Assembly (NCBI GenBank): GCA_030425615.1
Contig: JAUIAI010000002.1
Coordinates: 1 to 22,029 of the forward strand
Direction of reading: 5' to 3'
Length of the DNA stretch: 22,029 nt
From: Gammaproteobacteria bacterium
Lineage (GTDB): Bacteria > Pseudomonadota > Gammaproteobacteria > Burkholderiales > Burkholderiaceae_E
A model generated the notes under the pieces. That model did not search any database and was not told the DNA's origin. It was given only the letters and a program-made list of their open reading frames with translations. Position numbers and translations under genes: made by a program. This document shows, in pieces, positions 15,873-22,029 of the stretch; position 1 is the first letter of the stretch, and each line of letters begins with the position of its first letter.

Positions 15873-16058
15873 CGTAATCCAATGAGCTCCGCACGTCCAG
15901 AGATCCCCGCCATTGCAGGGCCGACGATCGTGACGAAGACCCGAGGCCTGCGCCGCCCACCAAATCGGCGCGGATGGCGAAGACGGAGCTAGCGAGCCTG
16001 ACCATCGAGTCCATGCCCACCAATCGGACGGCAGCAGCCAAATAGGCCACTTCATTTG

Positions 16059-16080
16059 TTGCACTTATTGCACTTAGAAT
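16059..16080 (+). promoter_or_regulatory. Tandem 9-bp repeat and -10-like box upstream of the toxin-antitoxin operon
   Basis: TTGCACTTA occurs twice in direct tandem (16059-16076). The second copy runs into TAGAAT (16075-16080), one mismatch from a sigma70 -10 box, about 60 bp before the antitoxin ATG. A clear -35 was not found. The repeat may be the antitoxin's operator. Confidence 0.4.
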
Positions 16081-16139
16081 TCTGAGACCGTAGCATCTCG
16101 ACACCCGCCACCACCACACGTCCCAAGACGGGGGAATCC

Positions 16140-16604
16140 ATGCTTGCTCAGAAGCACCTTGACGAGAGTTCGCCATTGAGCGCGGGGGACAAAGAAATGG
16201 CGCGCGCTGCCCAGCGCTGCATCATGGAGTCCCTCGATCACTCGAAAGCCGCCTCCATCCTCCTGAAAACTGACACCGGGGAAGAGCCCTCGGTCGCGAT
16301 ACCGCCGGCGACGCTGCGCCTCATCGGCGAGCTGCTCGGCGCGCTCAGCCAGGGAAGCTCGGTGAGCATCATTCCGGCCAAGCGAGAGTTCACGACGGTC
16401 GAGGCCGCTCAGTTCCTGAACGTCTCACGGCCTTTCCTGATCAAGGAAATCGAAGCGGGTCGGCTACGCCATCGAATGGTCGGCACCCACAGGCGCATTG
16501 CCTTCGAGGATCTACTCACCTACCAAGAACACATGCGCAAGCACCAGGAAGCCGCGCTCGATCGCATGGCCGAGAATGCGCGCGAGCTAGGGCTCGACTA
16601 CTGA
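16140..16604 (+). CDS. Antitoxin-type HTH protein (excisionase-like) paired with PIN toxin
   Basis: The product is 154 residues. Seen: an N-terminal half of mixed helices, then an excisionase/MerR-like helix-turn-helix at about 84-130 (REFTTVEAAQFLNVSRPFLI, then HRRIAFEDLLTY) and a helical tail (MAENARELGLDY). GGGG/GGA precedes the ATG by about five bases. The toxin gene starts one base after its stop, which is typical of a toxin-antitoxin pair. It probably binds and neutralises the PIN protein and represses the operon. The family is known as antitoxins with an excisionase-type DNA-binding domain; here this is inferred from motif and pairing. Confidence 0.78.
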   Translation: MLAQKHLDESSPLSAGDKEMARAAQRCIMESLDHSKAASILLKTDTGEEPSVAIPPATLRLIGELLGALSQGSSVSIIPAKREFTTVEAAQFLNVSRPFLIKEIEAGRLRHRMVGTHRRIAFEDLLTYQEHMRKHQEAALDRMAENARELGLDY

Positions 16605-16605
16605 T

Positions 16606-17187
16606 ATGGCTGGCCATGCACGCTACACAGTGGTTTTCGACGCGTGCGTGCTCTACCCGATGGTTATGGCTGACGCCATGATGAGCCTGACCGTGACCGG
16701 CCTCTTTGCCGCCAAGTGGACCCGGCGCATCGAAGACGAATGGATGCAGGCGCTGACCGCGCGACGCCCGGATCTGCAAGGCAGGCTCGGGACTCGCCGA
16801 GACCAGATGCGTGCGGCTGCATTTGATTGGGAGATCGAGGAGGCAGCTTGGCAACCAATTGCCCCATCGCTCGCCCTCCCCGATCCGGATGACACGCACG
16901 TTCTCGCCGCGGCAATCGCCGGACACGCGGACTGCATCATCACAACCAACCTTCGCGACTTTCCAATTGAAATCACCGCACCACTGGGCGTCGAGGTCTT
17001 GCACCCAGACCCATTCATCGAAGCGCAATGGGACCTAAACCCGATCGTGGTGCTCACAGCGTTCAAACGTATGCGAGCTCGATGGCAGAAGCCCGAAGCG
17101 AGTGCCTTGGAGTTTGCCGAGGCATTCGAACGCGGCGGACTCCCGATGGCCGCGACGCGATTGCGCGAAGCTGAGGAACTGCTATGA
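16606..17187 (+). CDS. PIN-domain toxin (VapC-like ribonuclease)
   Basis: The product is 193 residues. Seen: PIN acidic residues D12 (VVFDACVLYP), E45 (RRIEDEWMQ), D96 in PDPDDTHVLAAA and D118 (TTNLRDF), the set expected to bind Mg2+ or Mn2+. It is longer than classical VapC (about 130 residues) because of an extra helical C-terminus (FKRMRARWQKPEASALEFAE). Known: PIN toxins cleave RNA and are held inactive by the cognate antitoxin. The target is unknown. Together with kfrA and parA, it fits a plasmid-addiction function. Confidence 0.82.
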   Translation: MAGHARYTVVFDACVLYPMVMADAMMSLTVTGLFAAKWTRRIEDEWMQALTARRPDLQGRLGTRRDQMRAAAFDWEIEEAAWQPIAPSLALPDPDDTHVLAAAIAGHADCIITTNLRDFPIEITAPLGVEVLHPDPFIEAQWDLNPIVVLTAFKRMRARWQKPEASALEFAEAFERGGLPMAATRLREAEELL

Positions 17188-17305
17188 GGCAACTCGGCCT
17201 AAAGACTGGAGCCCCCCGGTCCGAGAAGGGTCCACCACCTGAGAGGAACCCTATCTTGTTATGAGCGAGGGTTAAATCAACATCCCCAAGAGCGCCAGCA
17301 AGAGC

Positions 17306-17593
17306 TCACCCTTTGATGTATCGCTCATACAAGTAGTCAATCGCCTCGTCGATAAGCTGCGGCCCAGTGCGTTTTTCCGCCCCTGGACGATGCTTCATGT
17401 GGGCGACCAGCGCGTCCCACTTTTCAGCGCGCGACGCCTCAACCTGAAACCCCTTGTTCACCCGATGCGCGACGACCTTCCGCGGCCGAGGTGCCTGAAC
17501 AATTGGTTGCTGCGGCTGTTGCTGGGCCACGGACTCGAGGATCGCTCTCCCCTGCCCCGCTTTAAGCGCCGACACGTTGTTCTTGCTTGGCAT
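17306..17593 (-). CDS. Small partition-associated protein (possible ParB/ParG-like partner of ParA)
   Basis: The product is 95 residues. It overlaps the end of parA by 32 bp, and its ATG has AGAGGA about five bases upstream. Seen: a Gln/Pro/Arg-rich flexible N-terminus (QQQPQQPIVQAPRPRKVVAH) and a short folded C-terminus (FQVEASRAEKWDALVAHMKH, then GPQLIDEAIDYLYERYIKG). Architecture of a basic flexible tail plus a small helical domain resembles ParG/ribbon-helix-helix centromere-binding proteins. I cannot assign it to a family by sequence; the role is inferred from the overlap with parA. Confidence 0.65.
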   Translation of the reverse strand: MPSKNNVSALKAGQGRAILESVAQQQPQQPIVQAPRPRKVVAHRVNKGFQVEASRAEKWDALVAHMKHRPGAEKRTGPQLIDEAIDYLYERYIKG

Positions 17594-18239
17594 GCTTTCC
17601 TCTGCTGTCGATGTACCGATAAATGGCGTCGAACTGCTCAGCCACGTCCTTAAAGGTGTGCGCGGCGAGCGGGTCGTTCTCCATGAGCTGGCGGATGGAC
17701 TGCTCTTTCTCGGTGATCGTGTCGAAAACGGTCGAGAACTTCAGCGGTAACACTGGAATGTTCGAGAACCCGCTGGACTTGAGCGTGTCCATGATGTTCT
17801 GGCAGTCAACGCTGTCTTTCCACTGAGCGAACTGTTCGTAGCCTCGCCCCACCCTGCGCTTCTGAAGCTTTGTGGCGATGACCAGGATGTTCTGGTTGAA
17901 ACGCCGCACCTCGTTCAATGTGCCGATCATGCCGGTTAAGGCATGTACGTTGTTCCAACATGGGACGATGACCAAGTCGGCCTGTTTGATGGCCGAAACG
18001 ATCGACACCGCGCTGGCCGACATGGAGCCCGCCAGGTCGAACACGATGTCCACGTCGTCTGGGATTTCCGGGAACGGCTCATCCATGGCGACCGGCAGCA
18101 CCCGCTCGTCCGGGATGAAAGTGTCGTAGAGCTGGAACGGTTCATTCGTTCCAACGGCGTAGTCGCGGTCCAGGACGATGTTCGTCGCAATCGGCGTCTT
18201 ACCTGCCGACCCCTTCGAGCTATAGATGGCAATCTTCAC
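17562..18239 (-). CDS. parA: ParA/MinD-like partition ATPase
   Basis: The product is 225 residues starting at a GTG. Seen: a deviant Walker A motif KGSAGKTP (K9 and K14), with Ser instead of the second Gly and Pro instead of the usual second Thr; a Walker B-like DIVFDLAG with D68; and VIVPCWNNVHALTGMIGTL in the switch region. The chain is shorter than typical plasmid ParA and lacks an N-terminal helix-turn-helix, so it is of the ParA Ib type that relies on a small partner. It would power segregation of DNA carrying the parS site. Upstream lies an AT-rich repeat-containing stretch, and the small overlapping gene follows. Confidence 0.82.
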   Translation of the reverse strand: MKIAIYSSKGSAGKTPIATNIVLDRDYAVGTNEPFQLYDTFIPDERVLPVAMDEPFPEIPDDVDIVFDLAGSMSASAVSIVSAIKQADLVIVPCWNNVHALTGMIGTLNEVRRFNQNILVIATKLQKRRVGRGYEQFAQWKDSVDCQNIMDTLKSSGFSNIPVLPLKFSTVFDTITEKEQSIRQLMENDPLAAHTFKDVAEQFDAIYRYIDSRGKHAKQEQRVGA

Positions 18240-18242
18240 TAA

Positions 18243-18590
18243 GACCCCAAAAACTTAGGAAACTGATTTCTGAAGTTTAGAGTACCTTGATCGCCCAAGT
18301 TCTATGGGAGTTGGAAACCTAGAAACAACAGATCCTGGAGATTTGGGAACCTGCTTTCCTTAGTTCCTATGCATCCATGATCTGCGGATCTCTAGATCTC
18401 ATGATCATCAGTTGTTGGGAAATTATGGTCCCAATTATTGAAGATCCCAAGATCTTAGTCACACAAGACCAGCAGAACCAAGGTTCTTAGACCCTCAAGG
18501 GCTCTTTTCCTCAATCGACATGGCCACCGCCATCCCTAAGGTCTTGCTTTCTGATTTTCCCAATTTCTTAGCTTTCCAAACTCTCAAGGC
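18243..18590. other. AT-rich repeat-bearing region upstream of parA (candidate parS or origin)
   Basis: This gene-free stretch is clearly more AT-rich than its surroundings. Seen: at least five TTGGGA/TCCCAA hexamers (about 18343, 18415, 18429, 18445 and 18558), a related TTGGAA near 18311, several CTTAG/CTAAG motifs (about 18254, 18360, 18455, 18486 and 18537), and short palindromes around 18387-18408 (AGATCT, TGATCA). Position next to parA suggests a centromere and/or parA operator. An origin with iterons is an alternative, though no rep gene is nearby. Confidence 0.45.
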
Positions 18591-19013
18591 GGGTGCGGCC
18601 GACCCGCAAACATCCCATTGGCATCCCGCCTCACCATCCGTGCGCCCACCAGACGACGGGGCAGGGCAGTCGTGATCGGGCTCGCTTCAGGGCATCTCAG
18701 TACCCACCAAGCGACGCCTCGACAACCCTGGTCGATGTCGATGGGCATGAAAGGCTCGCTTCGGCATATACCCGTTGCTCCGCTCAACCACTCTGTGTGA
18801 AGACGGAGGCGATTCAGGGACCAGCCCCAAAGCACGGAAACCGCATCCAGGCCACCACTGGACAGCAACCAACAAGCAAGCTCCCTTGACCATCCGACGA
18901 TCAACGACGCTGCTACTCGCATCGCCTGCTTTCGCCGCCCTCCTGCCATCGCGATGCGTCGGAAGCCTTTGAAAACACACCAAAATTTCTAGGCTCACTT
19001 TCTAACGCCTGAA
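18591..19013. other. Gene-free stretch between the partition region and the integrase module
   Basis: I see no convincing gene here. Short open frames occur on both strands, but none has a ribosome site, a signal peptide or a recognisable motif, and their composition is Arg/Pro/Thr-rich, as expected for antisense or random reading. It may be a decayed gene remnant. Confidence 0.4.
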
Positions 19014-19042
19014 TTGACAGCCATTTTTTTAGTTCCGATAAT
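19014..19042 (+). promoter_or_regulatory. Strong sigma70-like promoter for the integrase module
   Basis: TTGACA (19014-19019) and GATAAT (19037-19042) are separated by exactly 17 bp: a perfect -35 and one mismatch in the -10. GATAA...TTATC at 19037-19052 forms a small inverted repeat over the -10 and could be an operator. The 93-codon gene begins about 38 bp after the expected start site. Confidence 0.65.
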
Positions 19043-19086
19043 AATAGTTATCAGACCTCAACTTCCAAACCATCGAGGCAAACGCG

Positions 19087-19368
19087 ATGATCCACGGGCC
19101 ACACACCCTCCAAATCGCCTACATCGACCCCGAACTCGGCCCGCTGGCCCTGGGCGGTCTCACGGGGGACGATCCGCGGACCGTCAGCCACACCTGGACG
19201 GCGTTGCGGGCCCCGAACGCCTCGAGCCGCTGGCAAGCGCGCCTCTTCGACGAGCACCGCACGCTCCTCGAGGAAGGGACAGCCGATCTCGAGGCGATCG
19301 AGCGTCTTTTCGGCCAGATGACCGAGCGCCTGGCGCAGGCGCGCGAAGCCGCAGTGTTCGCCAACTAA
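19087..19368 (+). CDS. Uncharacterised 93-residue protein ahead of the recombinase
   Basis: I do not recognise a family. Seen: ATG with GAGG about nine bases upstream and a strong promoter before it; no membrane helix, signal or Cys cluster. The N-terminal part is probably beta-rich (LQIAYIDPELGPLALGGLTG) and the C-terminal part helical (ADLEAIERLFGQMTERLAQA). It ends 61 bp before the recombinase gene in the same direction, so the two likely share one transcript. A helper role such as directionality factor is conceivable but not supported by any motif. Confidence 0.65.
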   Translation: MIHGPHTLQIAYIDPELGPLALGGLTGDDPRTVSHTWTALRAPNASSRWQARLFDEHRTLLEEGTADLEAIERLFGQMTERLAQAREAAVFAN

Positions 19369-19429
19369 CGCGAAAGGGGAGGGCGCCTCCCGATCCAGAA
19401 CCTGAATCCGGGCGGCTCGAAGCGCTCGC

Positions 19430-21643
19430 ATGATCGAAAGACCCGAGGCCACACAGCCCAAAGCACGAACCCCAGGCTCGCGCCGGATCAGCGCAGGCCA
19501 GTTCGCGTTTCTGCGCTCGGTCATTCTTGGGCTACCGCTGGAAGACTCCGCCCGGCGCTGCCTGGGTCCAGGCATGGACCTGCGCCTGGTCAAGCGCGAG
19601 CTGCGCTGGCTGCGCACCGAGCTGTTGGCCGCCGCCAAGCGCGCCCACGCCTGGGGGGACGCCAGGGCACTGGCCTTGGATATCGTCCAACTACCCACCG
19701 GGTCACCCACCAAGACCGAACCGGCGCCGTCGATTGAGGAGTTTCGCGATGAGTTTGGCGACTTCTACACCGAAGCCGAGCTACTCGAGATGTTCCGCGA
19801 GCGCTATCCGCCCACCGCGGCCGATCGCCGGCGCTCGCGCATCGCGCGCCTTCGTGAACGACAGAAGCGAGCCCTCGACACGCTCGAGCACGTGCTGGTC
19901 CAACCTCCGACGCGCCAAGATCCTCCCTCGGCCTGGTTCGAACCTAAGCTCGCCAAGCGCATCGAGGCCGTCGGCCTGGATACCCTCGGAAAACTGGCCG
20001 ACTGGATTGCGCAGCGCGGCCACCTTTGGCACTCGGTCGTGCCCAAGTTGGGCGCCGTGGGCGCTCAAACGATCGTCGACTGGATCGAACGCAACAGCCA
20101 GGCGCTGAACGTTCTCATCGACCCGGCGATGCAGATGACGCGCGCTGAGTTGATCGCCGCACGCGCGCAGCGAGCGGCTCTGCCGCCGCGAACCCAGCCA
20201 CAGGTCCTGGGGGTCACATCTGCCAAATCAGCCCGGACCGACTCACAATCGGGCGCACTGGTTCGACGACCTGAACGCCAGCCACTCTTGACCCAAATCG
20301 CGCCACTGGAACGCTTGGTCGTTCCGGCGTATCTGGATGGCGGCCAAGGTACGAACCGAATCGAAAGCGCCCAGGCACTACGCGCCGACAATGATGTCGA
20401 AGCGATCGAGGCCTGGTTGGCCGCTGTTGGGACAGGGAGCCCCCAAACGGCACGCGCCTATCGGCGTGAGGCCGAGCGGCTGGTGCTTTGGGGGGTCTTT
20501 GAACGCGGTGTACCGATGTCGTCGCTAACAACCGAGGATGCAACAGCGTATCGGGAGTTTCTATCCAACCCACAACCGGCTGATCGTTGGGTGAGTCGGC
20601 GCGGCGCCATCCGGCTCTCGCCAGCCTGGCGACCCTTTCGAGGGCCGCTGTCCGGGCGCAGCGTGGCCTACGCCGTGACGGTACTCACCGCCTTGTTCGA
20701 CTGGCTGGTCCAACAGCACTACCTCGTGCGCAACATCTGGCGTGGACTCCCGCGCCGACGCACGATCAACGCCGCAGCCGAAGGCGATCCGGATCGACTG
20801 GCCCCCGAAACGGGTCGCTGGCTAACTTCTGCGCAATGGAGCGTGATGCGCTCGGTCCTTGACGCCCTCGGCTCTCACGAAGAACACCAACGCATGCGTC
20901 TAGTCTGCCTGTTGGCCTACACCACTGGGATGCGACTATCAGAACTAGCGAGTGCGCGAATAGGCCACCTGGATGCGCTCGTTAGTGAGAGAGATGGAGT
21001 GGGGGATGGCAGTGAAAGCACCGATGATTCACCACGCCGAGATTGGACATTCGCGCGCCGCGTTGTCCTGCGCGTGCGTGGCAAAGGCAACAAGATTCGG
21101 ACCGTTCCTGTCATTCCAAAAGTCGAAGACCACTTGAATGCCTACCTCGCCGCTCGGGGACTCCCATCGTGGGTCGAATGTCAGGAACTGGCAGCGAAAG
21201 GCAAGGAGGACCTCGCGTGGCTGCGAGGGGTACCACTATTCGGAAAACTCCGCAGCGCACCTCGGCCAACAACACCCGACATCAACGACACGAATACCGA
21301 ACCCACGCCGTCATTGACTGATTGGGACGGTAACCTGCTCGACCCACGACAGGAGCCCTTGTCGACAAAGCGGATCTACCAAATCGTTCGGGCCGCGTTC
21401 GAGCGGGGCGAAGCGCTCCTGAGAAAACGTGGCCATGGTCGCGATGCCGAGGTATTCGCTCAAGCCTCGACACACTGGCTGCGCCACACGTTCGGGCGAC
21501 ACGCCATCTCGGGAGGCGTAAAGATCAACGTCGTGCAGACACTACTCGGGCACGCAAGTCTGCAAACGACCACGATCTACACGAGCGACGATGGGAATGA
21601 GGCTTGGGATGCAGTAAGAGCTTTCACCAACAGTCACATATAA
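19430..21643 (+). CDS. Large tyrosine recombinase/integrase with DUF3701-like N-terminus
   Basis: The product is 737 residues, about twice a minimal phage integrase. Seen: an N-terminal region with a DUF3701-like segment at about 165-215 (WFEPKLAKRIEAVGLDTLGK, then a GHLWHSVVPKLGA motif), a SAM-like core-binding domain at about 320-430 (IEAWLAAVGTGSPQTARAYR), and a catalytic domain at about 470-725. The complete active-site set is present: R502 (TTGMRLSE), K552 (GKGNK), H682 and R685 (HWLRH), H708 (LLGHAS) and nucleophile Y717 (TTIYTS). It should cut and rejoin DNA at specific sites to integrate, excise or resolve an element. No att site can be identified here. The ATG at 19430 lacks a clear Shine-Dalgarno. 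Confidence 0.9.
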   Translation: MIERPEATQPKARTPGSRRISAGQFAFLRSVILGLPLEDSARRCLGPGMDLRLVKRELRWLRTELLAAAKRAHAWGDARALALDIVQLPTGSPTKTEPAPSIEEFRDEFGDFYTEAELLEMFRERYPPTAADRRRSRIARLRERQKRALDTLEHVLVQPPTRQDPPSAWFEPKLAKRIEAVGLDTLGKLADWIAQRGHLWHSVVPKLGAVGAQTIVDWIERNSQALNVLIDPAMQMTRAELIAARAQRAALPPRTQPQVLGVTSAKSARTDSQSGALVRRPERQPLLTQIAPLERLVVPAYLDGGQGTNRIESAQALRADNDVEAIEAWLAAVGTGSPQTARAYRREAERLVLWGVFERGVPMSSLTTEDATAYREFLSNPQPADRWVSRRGAIRLSPAWRPFRGPLSGRSVAYAVTVLTALFDWLVQQHYLVRNIWRGLPRRRTINAAAEGDPDRLAPETGRWLTSAQWSVMRSVLDALGSHEEHQRMRLVCLLAYTTGMRLSELASARIGHLDALVSERDGVGDGSESTDDSPRRDWTFARRVVLRVRGKGNKIRTVPVIPKVEDHLNAYLAARGLPSWVECQELAAKGKEDLAWLRGVPLFGKLRSAPRPTTPDINDTNTEPTPSLTDWDGNLLDPRQEPLSTKRIYQIVRAAFERGEALLRKRGHGRDAEVFAQASTHWLRHTFGRHAISGGVKINVVQTLLGHASLQTTTIYTSDDGNEAWDAVRAFTNSHI

Positions 21644-21861
21644 ATTATGCATTGTGCGTGCGCACCACAAACCCCATCTTCTTGAAGGAATGATAAGGTA
21701 TTTTCCCAAGCATCGCTTAGATTTCTTCTGCATCCAACCGTGCCACGTCCCATTGACAACTAGCACCGACGTGGCCGCTGAAAAAAATCCCGAGTGATTT
21801 CGCGAAAAAGCTGTCTTCTGCCCAAGCTCGACAAAAATTATACAACGGTTTCTGATCAATA

Positions 21862-22029
21862 ATGATTAACCTGGCCACCAGAATAGATGTAAAACACCTT
21901 CTGATTGCACTGTGTTTCCTGATCTCATCGTGCGCACAGGTTGTTCTTTCAACCCCAGCAAAGCAATCCGAAGCTAGGGATTTGAAGCCAGACAAGGATG
22001 TCGCGACCTTATACATCATTCGTGATCAA
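21862..22029 (+). CDS. Lipoprotein gene, 5' part, cut by window edge
   Basis: The first 56 codons are visible. Seen: a basic start and hydrophobic stretch ending in lipobox ISSC (LCFLISSCAQ, C24), so the product would be a lipid-anchored envelope protein. After a polar stretch comes DVATLYIIRD, which resembles the first strand of DUF2846-type lipoproteins; that match is weak. No clear ribosome site precedes the ATG. The local sequence is more AT-rich than the genes to the left. Confidence 0.5.
   Translation, partial: MINLATRIDVKHLLIALCFLISSCAQVVLSTPAKQSEARDLKPDKDVATLYIIRDQ

Noticed and set aside
15841..16176. Upstream extension of kfrA to the full open frame
   Set aside because: It would translate the operator palindrome into an Asp/Tyr/His/Asn run and precede the conserved KfrA N-terminus; the ATG at 15840 fits the family.
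17249..17275. AACCCT/AGGGTT inverted repeat between the PIN gene and the small partition gene as a terminator
   Set aside because: A 6-bp stem with a 15-base loop and no T-run is too weak to call.
18584..18949. Open frames on both strands between the partition region and the integrase module
   Set aside because: No ribosome site, motif or plausible composition; overlapping frames on both strands look equally random. A decayed gene cannot be excluded.
21542..22019. Minus-strand open frames at the right end
   Set aside because: They overlap the recombinase end or the lipoprotein start, lack ribosome sites and show no family features.

Overview
The window reads as an accessory, plasmid-like or integrated-element segment from a GC-rich proteobacterium. 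The gene families seen (CusR/CopR-CusS regulators, TIGR01480-type CopA, CopB outer-membrane protein, KfrA, a DUF3701-type tyrosine recombinase) are typical of beta- and gammaproteobacteria. The species cannot be named from the sequence. There is no rRNA, tRNA, CRISPR array or recognisable insertion sequence.

Region 1 (1-10281) is a copper-resistance block. A minus-strand two-component system (response regulator 700-1383, histidine kinase running off the left edge) diverges from a long plus-strand gene train. A CusR/CopR-type box at 1450-1465 lies between them. The train encodes Tat-exported multicopper oxidase CopA, outer-membrane protein CopB, a periplasmic cupredoxin, a CBS-BON protein, a Met-rich periplasmic protein with a 37-residue tandem duplication, a SHOCT membrane protein, a DUF2933 membrane protein, a P1B-type copper ATPase and a YdjM-like membrane protein. 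The ATPase is split by one in-frame TGA at 8166-8168 in an otherwise intact sequence.

Region 2 (15064-10396, minus strand) is a second copper operon converging on the first. In transcription order it encodes a DUF2946-like Cys/His protein, an 85-residue exported protein, an outer-membrane TolC-family lipoprotein, a second multicopper oxidase, a second cupredoxin and a CusF-like copper chaperone. A 17-bp perfect inverted repeat (10328-10376) separates the two convergent operons. Together the genes cover copper sensing, periplasmic oxidation and sequestration of Cu(I), cytoplasmic export (if the ATPase works) and outer-membrane handling. No RND pump (CusA/CusB) is present in the window.

Region 3 (15208-18590) looks like plasmid backbone. 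It holds kfrA (minus) with a 14-bp-arm palindrome abutting its start codon, a divergent HTH antitoxin/PIN toxin pair, and a ParA-like ATPase with a small overlapping partner gene. Upstream of parA is an AT-rich stretch with repeated TTGGGA/TCCCAA motifs that could be a partition site or origin. No replication initiator or relaxase is visible.

Region 4 (18591-22029) starts with about 420 bp without a convincing gene. A strong sigma70-like promoter at 19014-19042 then precedes a 93-residue unknown protein and a 737-residue tyrosine recombinase. After the recombinase the sequence becomes more AT-rich, and the start of a lipoprotein gene runs off the right edge.
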